A stretch of 64,000 bases of DNA from Saprospirales bacterium (lineage in GTDB: Bacteria; Bacteroidota; Bacteroidia; Chitinophagales; Saprospiraceae). The DNA lies in contig PAAY01000039.1 in assembly GCA_002698985.1 (NCBI GenBank), positions 1-64,000 on the forward strand, given 5' to 3'. The notes under the pieces are model-generated. The model worked only from the letters and a program-made list of their open reading frames with translations. It had not been told where the DNA came from and searched no databases. Position 1 is the first letter of the stretch, and every line of letters begins with the position of its first letter. This document shows positions 19,101 to 27,960 of the stretch, piece by piece. Made by a program: the position numbers and the translations under genes.

Positions 19101-20060
19101 GTTTCGCTCGTCCTTTTCATACCGAAGGAAGTCGTTGAACTCAGAAGTGCTGTGATCGGAATTCTGAAGAGAAGCCACATCCTGCACACGCAGGCCGGTG
19201 CCACTGCCAATTTTCAAGAAGTAGTAATTGCGGTCGTCGTAAATGTTTTTGGGAACGGAAAAGGTCTGTGTGGTTTCGTCGTAATAATGTTTGTCGGGTC
19301 CTTCTGCATACATTAGTATGTAGTCACCGCTATTGAAACTGCCGTCATCTTCGCCTATTACCTGTATGGCGTTCTCAATCAGGTCATCCGGTCTTTCCAC
19401 GCTGTTAGCCTCCGGCAACATTCCACCGCCATTGCCATAGATCCGTATGGCCCGGGGGTCAATGCTCTCTACCGGCACACCCAACTGGTTTTTCAGAAAA
19501 TCGAAATCCAGTTTGTACATGCCGGTTTCAGCCACTGCAAATTTGAAAATCTGCCCATCCATGAGCACAGATTCGGTTGTGTGGCCATTGCGCACCTTGA
19601 GTGGCTCAGGCTGGGGCTCAAAATTTAACCGAAGGGAAAAAGAGGTAAGTTTCTCAACTTGCCCGCCGCCCGTTTTCCGAAGGGGAACAAAATAAATGCG
19701 GGCGTAGTATTCCGAGCGTTCTTTCTCAACCACAACCCTGACCTGAACCTGCTCGGTAAGGAATGGTGAATCTTCGAGAAAAGCTGCATCCAGGTTTTCG
19801 TACTTCGCACTGGTAAAAACCGCAGATACTTTCCCGAACTGATCGAGCAGGAAGCGCTCTGAGAAAACCGGCAAACTTCCAAATTCGTCCAGGTAAACAG
19901 CATCCTCAAAACGGATCAGTTCAACGGGCTCACTGTCCTCGGCCATCTGGATGGTGAGGGGTTCTTCCCATGCCAGGGTTTTGCTAAAGCTTGTCGGTAA
20001 TTTTGCAAAAACGCTGTTTAGTGCGAGCAGGCAGGCGGCTACCGTAAAAAGATTCTTCAT
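16200..20060 (-). CDS. porU: Type IX secretion system sortase PorU (C25-like)
   Basis: Large secreted C25-like protein (VYLGHGGTKGWAQERVL, LIVTATCSFAAYDNP, LLGDPSQKMALP) next to porV. Start placed at MKNLFTVAACLLALNSVFA. Confidence 0.92.
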   Translation of the reverse strand: MKNLFTVAACLLALNSVFAKLPTSFSKTLAWEEPLTIQMAEDSEPVELIRFEDAVYLDEFGSLPVFSERFLLDQFGKVSAVFTSAKYENLDAAFLEDSPFLTEQVQVRVVVEKERSEYYARIYFVPLRKTGGGQVEKLTSFSLRLNFEPQPEPLKVRNGHTTESVLMDGQIFKFAVAETGMYKLDFDFLKNQLGVPVESIDPRAIRIYGNGGGMLPEANSVERPDDLIENAIQVIGEDDGSFNSGDYILMYAEGPDKHYYDETTQTFSVPKNIYDDRNYYFLKIGSGTGLRVQDVASLQNSDHSTSEFNDFLRYEKDERNIMHDWSYGEGSGKQWFGDYFKVTESKSYDEEFLVPDLVGTAPAYLKAVFAGRIQSGQTGRFSVTANGTVFTSNTFSSTGGGSIDLFASALSVQGEFTPGTDNFNIELEFIRPSNSFNEGWLDYIEVNFRRKLNLTEDQMRFRDLYSIGYNATEFNLSGASARTRVWNITNPQVPANQLGSLTGDVFSFVANTNELAEFIAFNDNAGFLTPEAVGAIPNQNIHGITSADLVILYHSKFLEAAQRLADHRINFSGLDVAMVDVEQLYNEFSSGRKDPAAIRDFAKMLYERAPEQFRYLLLFGDGSFDARDIYKLAGDYIPVWETANSTSPIYSYPSDDFYALLDDNEGGSISFGALDIAVGRLPVNTLEEANGVVDKIIHYDSQPITLKDWRNRIAFVCDDEDNNLHVRDGNAITKVLESKYPNLNIDKIYLDAFEQVSTPGGTRVPLATEAINNDIFKGVAAMVYLGHGGTKGWAQERVLKIEDILSWENFEKLPLIVTATCSFAAYDNPAFTSAGELAFLHDKGGAIALYTTVRPVFASANKRLTQASLDTLFNKISGELPALGEALRLGKNKTSDNTNSRKYTLLGDPSQKMALPMHNIVMTKIDEQEMNTGALDTIRALQKVTVEGEIRDDNGNLIEDFNGVIYPTIYDKKVMYRTLSQDPGSPYFDFDLQKNLIFKGRASVVNGKFKYTFVVPKDINYAFGKSKFSYYAADEADLVDAAGNYRDIFVGGTDPNALADNQGPQVQVFMNDENFVFGGITDENPTLLVKLKDDNGINVAGNSIGHDLAAILDDDSKNTHILNDFYEASLDDYTSGEARFPLSSLAEGRHQIKVSAWDVANNPAEGYTEFVVASNAVAALDHVLNYPNPFTSSTCFMFEHNLSGAELDVMVQIYTVSGRLIKTLQQRIIPDGYRLGTDNCIPWDGRDDYGDPLAKGVYLYKVKVRTNASDEAIEGESDFEKLVILR

Positions 20061-20268
20061 AACTTGCAGTTTACACAATCTTTGGGTGAGGGTTCTACAG
20101 GTGTTCTCATCAAAATGCATTTCTTAGCACCTGCAATCTCGGACTCTCAAGAAACGTTGAGAAAGCACCTGTATGGCAATTTCCTCTTTTTTAACATGGT
20201 CGCAGAGCTTACAAAAGAGGCAAACAAAAATAAGCCTTTTGTTGCCCTGCACTCAATCCGGATGGTCA

Positions 20269-21312
20269 ATGCTGAGACAAATAACACTTATCTTCATTTT
20301 GGCAGGCACATTGGGTGCCAGTTTGCTGGCACAAGATCCGGTGTTCACGCAGTTCAATGCCACGCCATTAGCCATCAACCCGGCTTTTGCCGGCACCACC
20401 CTTGCTCCCAGATTTGCAGCCAGCTACCGCAATGAATGGCCCTCCCACTCTGATGCCGGGGTCACCGCTTATGCCACCTACGCCGCTTCTTACGACCAGT
20501 TTTTCACACCCTTCAACAGCGGCTTTGGCCTAATGGTAATGACGGACGATGCCGGAGGCGGATTGCTGAAAACGTCCATGGTGAATGCAGCATATGCTTA
20601 CCAGGTCAGCGTCAGCAATGATTTTGGGATGAAGTTGGGCATACAGGCTGGCTTCCGGCAACTGCGGCTTGATTGGGACCGACTCATCTTCCTCGACCAA
20701 CTTGATCCCCTCACCGGACCTTTGGATCCTTCGGGAAACCCAAACCCTACCAACGAGATACCACCAGAATCTTTGACGAAGACCCACTTCGATGTGGGGG
20801 CCGGCCTGCTGGTTTACACACCCGCGTTCTACGGTGGCATAGCACTGCACCACCTGACCACTCCTTCGGAAGGATTCATCCGTTCCGGAACGGGATTGGA
20901 AGAGGGGCTGCCTCTGCGATTGACCCTCCAGGCCGGTGCTGAACTCACACTTCTGCCGGGCAATAACAGGATACCGTCAACGTTTATCGCACCGGCCATC
21001 CTCTTTGTAAAGCAGGGAGACCAGGGGCAGGTGAACGTCGGCACCCATTTGAGCAGAGGGCCGCTTGCAGTGGGAGGATTTTACCGCCATGCTTTCACCA
21101 ATTCTGACGCCCTCATCGGAACCGTCAGTTTCCAATACGAAGTGTTCAAAATCGGGTACAGCTATGATTTTACGGTGGCCAGCGGATTGGAAGTGCCTGA
21201 TTCCGGTGGCTCTCACGAAATTTCGCTTTTGATCAATCTCGACAACAGCGAAACTCAGCGTAGAAAGCGCTATGCTGAACGCTACAACGACTGTTTCAAA
21301 ATTTTTCGCTGA
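20269..21312 (+). CDS. PorP/SprF family type IX secretion membrane protein
   Basis: QDPVFTQFNATPLAINPAFAGTTLAPRFAASYRNEWPS is the PorP/SprF N-terminal signature. Start placed at MLRQITLIFILAG. Confidence 0.92.
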   Translation: MLRQITLIFILAGTLGASLLAQDPVFTQFNATPLAINPAFAGTTLAPRFAASYRNEWPSHSDAGVTAYATYAASYDQFFTPFNSGFGLMVMTDDAGGGLLKTSMVNAAYAYQVSVSNDFGMKLGIQAGFRQLRLDWDRLIFLDQLDPLTGPLDPSGNPNPTNEIPPESLTKTHFDVGAGLLVYTPAFYGGIALHHLTTPSEGFIRSGTGLEEGLPLRLTLQAGAELTLLPGNNRIPSTFIAPAILFVKQGDQGQVNVGTHLSRGPLAVGGFYRHAFTNSDALIGTVSFQYEVFKIGYSYDFTVASGLEVPDSGGSHEISLLINLDNSETQRRKRYAERYNDCFKIFR

Positions 21313-21383
21313 TAAATTTGCAATCCCGAAAAATAAAAAGTGGAAAATAGACGTCAGGCAGGTGTTAAAAACCACCCTGCACG

Positions 21384-21412
21384 TTGTTTAGAAATCTACT
21401 TTCCTATATTTG
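21384..21412 (+). promoter_or_regulatory. Bacteroidota-type promoter of gldJ
   Basis: TTG (21384-21386), 18 nt, TATATTTG (21405-21412), matching TTG-N19-TAnnTTTG. Confidence 0.7.
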
Positions 21413-21451
21413 CGGGTCTATAATTCATCGTATAAACTCTTTTTTAAAGTG

Positions 21452-22957
21452 ATGAGAAATTTGTTGAAGTTAAATTCGCTTTTCATCCTCGCCATCATGC
21501 TGATTTTGAGCGCCTGCAGCAAGAAAGAGCGCTCGGCAACCACTGGTTGGCAATACAATGACGCTGACTGGGGCGGATTCGAAAAAACCGATTATGAAGG
21601 ACAGGTGACCGGTCCTAACCTCGTGTTGGTTGAAGGTGGTACCTTCACCATGGGTCTGACCGATCAGGACGTGATGTTTGAATGGAATGCCGTACCCCGC
21701 AGGGTTACCGTAGGTTCATTCTACATGGACGAAACAGAAGTTTCAAACATTGACTACCGGGAATACCTCTACTGGTTGAAACGCGTATTCGGTGAATCAT
21801 ATCCCGAGGTGTACCTCAATGCACTTCCGGACACCTTGGTTTGGCGTGAAGAACTTGCCTATAACGAACCACTGGTAGAAACCTACTTCCGCTACCCTTC
21901 CTATGACAACTACCCTGTGGTAGGTGTCAACTGGCTCCAGGCCAACGACTACGCCAAATGGCGTACCGACAGGGTGAATGAGATGATTCTCATAGAGCGC
22001 GGTATTCTGAACCCCAATCCCGAACAAAAAGACGAAGACAACTTCAACACGGAAGCATATCTGGCAGGACAATACCAAGGTAGTGTCCGCAAGAACATGA
22101 AAGACATCCGCACCGGCGGTGAAAGGCCAGTCAGGTTTGAGGATGGCATCATGCTTCCGGAATACCGCCTGCCAACTGAGGCCGAGTGGGAATACGCTGC
22201 CGTCGGACTGCGCGGCAACATGGTTTCGGAAAAAGACGAGCGGATCTCTGACCGCCGTATCTATCCCTGGAACGGAAACACCGTTCGCTACCAGAAGCGT
22301 GACAAATACCAGGGTAAGATCCTCGCCAACTTCAAGCGTGGAAAAGGTGACTACATGGGTATGGCCGGCAACCTCAATGATGCCGCACCGTTCCCGGGTC
22401 CGGTTCGCCAATACTTCCCCAACGATTACGGCCTCTACAACATGGCCGGTAACGTAAACGAATGGACCATGGACCTCTACCGTCCAATGACCAGCGTTAC
22501 AATCAGGGATGTTGAACAGCAGGACCTGAACCCATTCCGTGGTAATAAATTCAAAACCAAAGTACTCGATGAAGACGGCAAGCCGGTTGAAAAAGACAGC
22601 CTCGGCCGCCTGCGCTACCGCTATGTTGAGGACGACGAAGTGGCCACCCGTGAAAACTACAAAGTAGGTCAGCCATACAACTACCTCGACGGTGACAAGC
22701 AGTCTGAAGCTTTCTATGATTACGGTAAGCACACCCTCATCAGCGACAAGGCTCGCGTGATCAAAGGTGGTTCATGGGCAGACCGTGCCTACTGGCTCAG
22801 CCCGGGTGCAAGGCGCTTCCGTGACGAAGACAAAGCCTACCGTGACCTTGGTTTCCGCTGCGCCATGACCCGCACCGGTGGACCAACCGGTAACGAAGAC
22901 GCTGCCGGCATTACCTTCAAAACGAAGCAGAACAAAGTGAAGCGTCGCTACAAGTAA
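21452..22957 (+). CDS. gldJ: Gliding motility lipoprotein GldJ (SUMF1/FGE-like)
   Basis: Lipobox ILSAC; LVLVEGGTFTMG, YRLPTEAEWEYAA, YNMAGNVNEWTMD, VIKGGSWADR; downstream of porU/porV and upstream of murF. Start after the promoter. Confidence 0.88.
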   Translation: MRNLLKLNSLFILAIMLILSACSKKERSATTGWQYNDADWGGFEKTDYEGQVTGPNLVLVEGGTFTMGLTDQDVMFEWNAVPRRVTVGSFYMDETEVSNIDYREYLYWLKRVFGESYPEVYLNALPDTLVWREELAYNEPLVETYFRYPSYDNYPVVGVNWLQANDYAKWRTDRVNEMILIERGILNPNPEQKDEDNFNTEAYLAGQYQGSVRKNMKDIRTGGERPVRFEDGIMLPEYRLPTEAEWEYAAVGLRGNMVSEKDERISDRRIYPWNGNTVRYQKRDKYQGKILANFKRGKGDYMGMAGNLNDAAPFPGPVRQYFPNDYGLYNMAGNVNEWTMDLYRPMTSVTIRDVEQQDLNPFRGNKFKTKVLDEDGKPVEKDSLGRLRYRYVEDDEVATRENYKVGQPYNYLDGDKQSEAFYDYGKHTLISDKARVIKGGSWADRAYWLSPGARRFRDEDKAYRDLGFRCAMTRTGGPTGNEDAAGITFKTKQNKVKRRYK

Positions 22958-22976
22958 GCCGCTTCCGTAAAGGGAA

Positions 22977-23016
22977 AATCTCCACTTTCAGCCTTTTGGA
23001 AGTGGAGATTTTTTTT
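22977..23016 (+). terminator. Intrinsic terminator of gldJ
   Basis: AATCTCCACTT/AAGTGGAGATT then a T tract. Confidence 0.9.
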
Positions 23017-23047
23017 GCCCGTTCCATAACTCTTGTACTTTCACCCA

Positions 23048-24379
23048 ATGAGGGACATAGGAGCATTATACGAACTATTCAAAGCACACCCCATCATCTG
23101 CACCGACAGCAGAAAGGTGGAGCCAGGCTGCCTGTTTTTTGCCCTGAAAGGCGAAAACTTTGACGGCAATCGCTTCGCAAAACAGGCACTCGACAAAGGA
23201 GCAGCCTTTGCGGTCATAGACGACCCGGCATTTGCGCTTTCCGACAAATACATCCTCGTTTCAGATGTTCTGCACACACTGCAGCGGCTTGCCCAGTTCC
23301 ATCGCCATCAGTTTCTCATCCCCTTCCTGGCTATTACCGGCTCAAACGGAAAGACCACTACCAAAGAACTGATCAGCCAGGTGCTGGCCAGCCACTACCG
23401 GATTTATGCTACCCGGGGAAACCTCAACAACCACATCGGCGTGCCACTGACCTTGCTGGCCATTCCAGAAGAGGCCGAAATTGCCGTAGTGGAGATGGGA
23501 GCCAACCACCAGGGTGAGATAGCAGTGCTTTGTGAGATAGCCCACCCGACGCATGGCATCATCACCAACATTGGCAGGGCTCACCTGGAAGGTTTTGGAG
23601 GCCTGGAAGGTGTCAAAAAAGGGAAATCGGAACTGTACCGTTACCTCGCAGCCCACAATGGCGTCGCCTTCGTCAACAAAGATGAAGAGCACCTACAGGA
23701 ACTGCTCTCCCCTGCACAGCGGGCGGTATTTTACCGAAGGACGACATCCTTCGATCCGCACTCACTTGACTTTCAGGTGCGACTGGAGCAGGCAGAGCCA
23801 CACATTCAGATCACCTTCTGGGACGAATATGAACGGCCATACACTGCCAACAGCAAGCTGTCAGGGATGCACAATTACCAGAATGTCATGACAGCCGTTG
23901 CCATCGGGCAGTATTTCAAAGTGCCGGAGCGGAAAATTGCAGCAGCCATCGAAAGCTATACACCCCAAAACATGCGCTCTCAATGGATTACTACCGGAAC
24001 CACCCAAATCCTGCTCGATGCTTACAATGCCAACCCAACCAGTGTGGCCAAGACCCTGGATTACTTTGCCGGCCTCGACAAACCGCATAAAATCGCCATA
24101 CTCGGTGCCATGAAGGAACTGGGTGATTACAGTGCCGAAGAACACGAACGCATCGCCCGGCAAGCCTCCCGGCTTGATTTTGAGAAGATAATTCTGGTGG
24201 GGGATGAGTTCAAAGAAGCGGCCAGACAGATCGCAGCACTCCATTTCGACGACACACATGCATTGGCTGAATGGTACCGGCAGCAAGACTTCTCCGGCTG
24301 CACCATACTCATCAAAGGATCCAGAAGCATGAGGCTGGAATCACTGCTCAACAACGACAACACAGAACATGCTCAGTAA
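23048..24379 (+). CDS. murF: UDP-N-acetylmuramoyl-tripeptide--D-alanyl-D-alanine ligase
   Basis: ITGSNGKTTTKELISQVL, RGNLNNHIGVPLTLL, VVEMGANHQGEI, ILLDAYNANPTSV. Confidence 0.95.
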   Translation: MRDIGALYELFKAHPIICTDSRKVEPGCLFFALKGENFDGNRFAKQALDKGAAFAVIDDPAFALSDKYILVSDVLHTLQRLAQFHRHQFLIPFLAITGSNGKTTTKELISQVLASHYRIYATRGNLNNHIGVPLTLLAIPEEAEIAVVEMGANHQGEIAVLCEIAHPTHGIITNIGRAHLEGFGGLEGVKKGKSELYRYLAAHNGVAFVNKDEEHLQELLSPAQRAVFYRRTTSFDPHSLDFQVRLEQAEPHIQITFWDEYERPYTANSKLSGMHNYQNVMTAVAIGQYFKVPERKIAAAIESYTPQNMRSQWITTGTTQILLDAYNANPTSVAKTLDYFAGLDKPHKIAILGAMKELGDYSAEEHERIARQASRLDFEKIILVGDEFKEAARQIAALHFDDTHALAEWYRQQDFSGCTILIKGSRSMRLESLLNNDNTEHAQ

Positions 24380-25565
24380 CAAGATCAAAGACCTGGCAAG
24401 CAGGAACCATCCTGAGATAGTTTCCATCCGGCGGCACCTCCACATGCATCCCGAATTGTCTTACCAGGAAAAAGAAACGGGGCTATTCATCGCCGCCAAA
24501 CTGAATGAATGGGGCATCCGCCACGAACACGGATGGGCCGAAAACGGGGTGGTCGCCTTTATTGAAGGTCAGACACCCGAATCAGCCGTCATTGCACTGC
24601 GTGCCGACATCGATGCCCTGCCCATCCAGGAGGCCAACGATGTCCCCTACTGCTCCCAAAACCCTGGTGTGATGCACGCCTGCGGACACGATGTGCACAC
24701 CGCCAGCCTCTTGGGCACTGCTTTTATCCTCAATCAATTGAAGGCCCATTTCCGTGGCACTGTCAAACTGATCTTTCAACCGGCTGAAGAAAAACTGCCC
24801 GGGGGAGCGTCCATCCTCATTAAAGAGGGAGTGTTGCAAAAACCACCAAAACCAGCGGAGATCCTCGGCCAGCATGTGCTACCGGAATTGCCCGCCGGAA
24901 AAGTTGGCATCCGTGAAGGCATGTTCATGGCCAGCGCCGACGAGATTTACATGACAGTAACCGGGAAGGGCGGACATGCTGCTGCACCTCACCAGGTGAT
25001 CGACCCGGTTTTTATCACTTCGCAAATCATCGTCGCTTTGCAACAGGTGGTCAGCCGCCTGGCAAACCCCATCATCCCATCAGTGCTTTCCTTCGGCAAA
25101 ATCAACTCCACGGGTGGGGCCACCAATGTGATTCCCAACGAAGTTAAAGTGGAAGGCACCTTTCGTACCATGGATGAAATCTGGCGGGCCAAAGCCCTGT
25201 CATCCATCGAGCAGGTTGCAACGGGCATTGCCAAAAGCCTCGGAGGCTTTTGCGAAGTGAGAATAGAAAAAGGCTATCCATGCCTCATCAACGAACCCAA
25301 ACTTACCCGAAGGGTGAAAAAACACGCCATCGACTACCTGGGCGCTGACAAAGTGGTGGAAATACCGATGCGGATGACAGCAGAAGATTTTGCTTACTAC
25401 TCACAGGTGCTGCCCGCCTGCTTTTACCGGCTAGGCACAGCCAATGAAAAGAAAGGGATCAACTCACCGATTCATACCAACACATTCGATGTGGATGAAA
25501 AATGCCTGGAAACAGGCGCCGGCCTGATGGCATGGCTGGCCGTAAAAGAACTGGAAGGGCTTTGA
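24369..25565 (+). CDS. M20-family amidohydrolase
   Basis: IVSIRRHLHMHPELSYQEKET, ALRADIDALPIQEAND, MHACGHDVHTASLLG; overlaps murF by 11 nt. Confidence 0.93.
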   Translation: MLSNKIKDLASRNHPEIVSIRRHLHMHPELSYQEKETGLFIAAKLNEWGIRHEHGWAENGVVAFIEGQTPESAVIALRADIDALPIQEANDVPYCSQNPGVMHACGHDVHTASLLGTAFILNQLKAHFRGTVKLIFQPAEEKLPGGASILIKEGVLQKPPKPAEILGQHVLPELPAGKVGIREGMFMASADEIYMTVTGKGGHAAAPHQVIDPVFITSQIIVALQQVVSRLANPIIPSVLSFGKINSTGGATNVIPNEVKVEGTFRTMDEIWRAKALSSIEQVATGIAKSLGGFCEVRIEKGYPCLINEPKLTRRVKKHAIDYLGADKVVEIPMRMTAEDFAYYSQVLPACFYRLGTANEKKGINSPIHTNTFDVDEKCLETGAGLMAWLAVKELEGL

Positions 25566-25636
25566 GAAAATGAGACAAGCAGTTCAAAAGCAGAAGAGGG
25601 AGCCATGATCGTTCACAGCTCCCTCTTTCTTTTGCG

Positions 25637-25741
25637 TTAATACGTGGAATTTCTCTTTAGCTTCTCTGAGACCCAGTTGGTGAGGGTGATGATACCGCCA
25701 CCAATAAGAAAAGCACCTAATGCAAGTTGGAGGATCAGCAT
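25637..25741 (-). CDS. Small single-TM protein A (34 aa): MLILQLALGAFLIGGGIITLTNWVSEKLKRNSTY
   Basis: Read from the minus strand; hydrophobic N-terminus and basic C-terminus; paralogous to 26235-26336. Below the ORF track length cutoff. Confidence 0.7.
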   Translation of the reverse strand: MLILQLALGAFLIGGGIITLTNWVSEKLKRNSTY

Positions 25742-26234
25742 AACTTAAACCGTTTTTGAGTGTGATAAATCTGGTTTTGAGCATGTGCCTGAATGACTAA
25801 GGTGAGGTCTGCAAAGGGTGGGTTGTTCAGAGAAATCGCACTTTTCTATCCCGTGCTGACCAAAACCCCACCTGCAAGCAGGCAGCAATTCGTTTTGGAC
25901 AAAAACACGGGATTGAAAAAGTGTTCTGATAGTGCGAGGAAAGCAGTTTAGAGAATTGCGAAGCGAACTTAATTGATGATAAATCAATGTACGTAAGGCA
26001 TTCGTAATTAGCCTGTGAAACTGCTAATCCAGGTAAGACAATTACCTTGCCAATTGAGTGTTGACAATAATACGATAAGACCTTTTTAAAATTTGGTGTG
26101 CAGGCTTACTGACAGTACAAGGGAAGGGTGGTGCTTGCACCGGCAGGTGCAAACGAAACATCTTTAAAATGGAGTAGATAAACGGATAACATAGGATATG
26201 TTGTGATGGGGTAAAATCGGGCTGAGAGCGCCTG

Positions 26235-26336
26235 TCAGTACCACATCCGGTTGTTTCGTTCTGGCATGTAGTTAGACACCAAAACAATCAAGCCCCCGAG
26301 AATGAATGCAGCAGTTGCGATGTAAAAGATCAACAT
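26235..26336 (-). CDS. Small single-TM protein B (33 aa): MLIFYIATAAFILGGLIVLVSNYMPERNNRMWY
   Basis: Aligns over its full length with protein A, with the same start, TM and charged tail layout. Confidence 0.7.
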   Translation of the reverse strand: MLIFYIATAAFILGGLIVLVSNYMPERNNRMWY

Positions 26337-26542
26337 GGTCCGATAGTTTTTGAGTTAATAGCAAGTATGTAGCCTCCGTACCTGGCTTTTCAGGGCAAAA
26401 GCGGACGATGTTCAATGGGATGCGACCGGAAAGCAAGGGAGAATGCCGGTTGCTGACTGTAAAAATTTGGAATTGTACGTGGGGATGGGATATGTTCTCT
26501 CGCAGGGCTGCTAAGATGAAAAAACTTTTTTTGTTTCAAAAA

Positions 26543-27682
26543 TTATTTGGGAGAATTTTCGCTTTTGACACTTTTCAGCTCTCCGGATGAGGCCTTATGC
26601 CCGGGATCCATTGGCCGGTTCATGACCTCTCCCTGGTGTTGGATGCTCTCCTGGTGCACCGCATCGATCACTGCCGACAAGAACTCTTTGGCGAGATTCA
26701 GCGAAGTTCCTTTGCTTAAAATCCGTTCACGAATCCGGCTCCATCGTTCCGGCTGATAGATGGATATGTTTCGGTTGCGCTTGTGGATGCCAATCTGCTC
26801 AGCCAGCTTCATCCGCTCGCTGAAAAGCTGAAACACCTCATCATCGATCTCGTCGATTTGCCGGCGTATGTGGTCCAGTTCCCGCCAAAACAAACTGTCC
26901 TCTGTGCCGGGCGCCCTTACCACCAATGAACGGACCATTTGGTCGTATTCTACAGGCGTTATTTGTTGCCGGCTGTCGGAAAGGGCAGCCGGAGGATTTG
27001 GGTGCACTTCGGTCATCAGCCCATCGTAATTCAGGTCCAGCGCCCGCTGGGCCGTTTGCTGCAACAGCACGGGGATGCCGCAGATGTGGCTGTGATCGCA
27101 GATCAGTTGCAGGTCGGGAAACTGCCGCTTCAGCTCGATGGGGATTTGCCAGTAGGGGATGTTGCGATAGCGCTTTTCACCGTATTTATAAAAGCCCCTG
27201 TGTACGGCGGCAATTCGCCTCACACCTGCTTTGTAAATGCGTTCGATGGCTCCGATCCAAAGCTGGATGTCGGCATTGAGCGGATTTTTCACCATCACCG
27301 GCACATCAACACCTTGCAGCGCATCGGCAATTTCCTGAACGGAAAAGGGGTTGACGGTCGTTCTGGCTCCCAGCCACAAGACATCGATGCCATGTTCCAA
27401 AACGGCATCAACGTGCTTTCCCTTCGCAACCTCGGTGGTCACGGGCAGCTGCACTTCCTCTCTGACCCGCTTCAGCCAACCGAGCCCCTCATACCCTACC
27501 CCTTCAAAACTGTTGGGCCGGGTGCGGGGCTTCCAGATGCCGGCCCTGAACAGGTGTATGCCAACGGTTTTCAGGGCTTTGGCCACCTCCAAAACCTGTG
27601 CTTCCGACTCAGCACTGCAAGGGCCTGCTACCAGCAAAGGCCTTTGTTGTGTTTCAAATACGGGTTCAAAAGTCATCAGCAT
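26543..27682 (-). CDS. Bifunctional 3-deoxy-7-phosphoheptulonate synthase / chorismate mutase
   Basis: LLVAGPCSAESEAQVLEVA, FRAGIWKPRTRPNSFEGVG, IAAVHRGF, ICDHSHICG, then the C-terminal AroQ-type ELDHIRRQIDEIDDEVFQLFSERMKLAEQIG. Confidence 0.95.
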   Translation of the reverse strand: MLMTFEPVFETQQRPLLVAGPCSAESEAQVLEVAKALKTVGIHLFRAGIWKPRTRPNSFEGVGYEGLGWLKRVREEVQLPVTTEVAKGKHVDAVLEHGIDVLWLGARTTVNPFSVQEIADALQGVDVPVMVKNPLNADIQLWIGAIERIYKAGVRRIAAVHRGFYKYGEKRYRNIPYWQIPIELKRQFPDLQLICDHSHICGIPVLLQQTAQRALDLNYDGLMTEVHPNPPAALSDSRQQITPVEYDQMVRSLVVRAPGTEDSLFWRELDHIRRQIDEIDDEVFQLFSERMKLAEQIGIHKRNRNISIYQPERWSRIRERILSKGTSLNLAKEFLSAVIDAVHQESIQHQGEVMNRPMDPGHKASSGELKSVKSENSPK

Positions 27683-27718
27683 GGTTTTAGACCGGGCAAT
27701 ATTCCCAAATTCCAGCCT

Positions 27719-27880
27719 AAGAGCCTGTTTAAATCCCCATTTCTTGGCTGCAAGTGGCCAATTTTATCCTGTACTTCGTTAAATTTTTCGCCGGATTACC
27801 CGTATCCGCCTGCAAAATTTGCCTCGTTCAGAATAAAATTTGCTCACTTTCGCTCAAGCATGAGAATCTACACAGGCTCT
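27719..27880. mobile_element. MITE-like element / giant imperfect hairpin
   Basis: Terminal inverted repeats AGAGCCTGT (27720-27728) and ACAGGCTCT (27872-27880); interior is an imperfect palindrome; no coding capacity. Confidence 0.65.
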
Positions 27881-27947
27881 AAAACAGCAGGCCGCACGGA
27901 TGGTTTCGGATTCCCGTCAAAATGATGAGGGTTGTTTGATGGCTTCC

Positions 27948-27955
27948 TACATTTG
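27948..27955 (+). promoter_or_regulatory. TAnnTTTG -7 element (TACATTTG) of purK
   Basis: Exact match, 5 nt before the purK ATG. Confidence 0.55.
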
Positions 27956-27960
27956 CGGCC

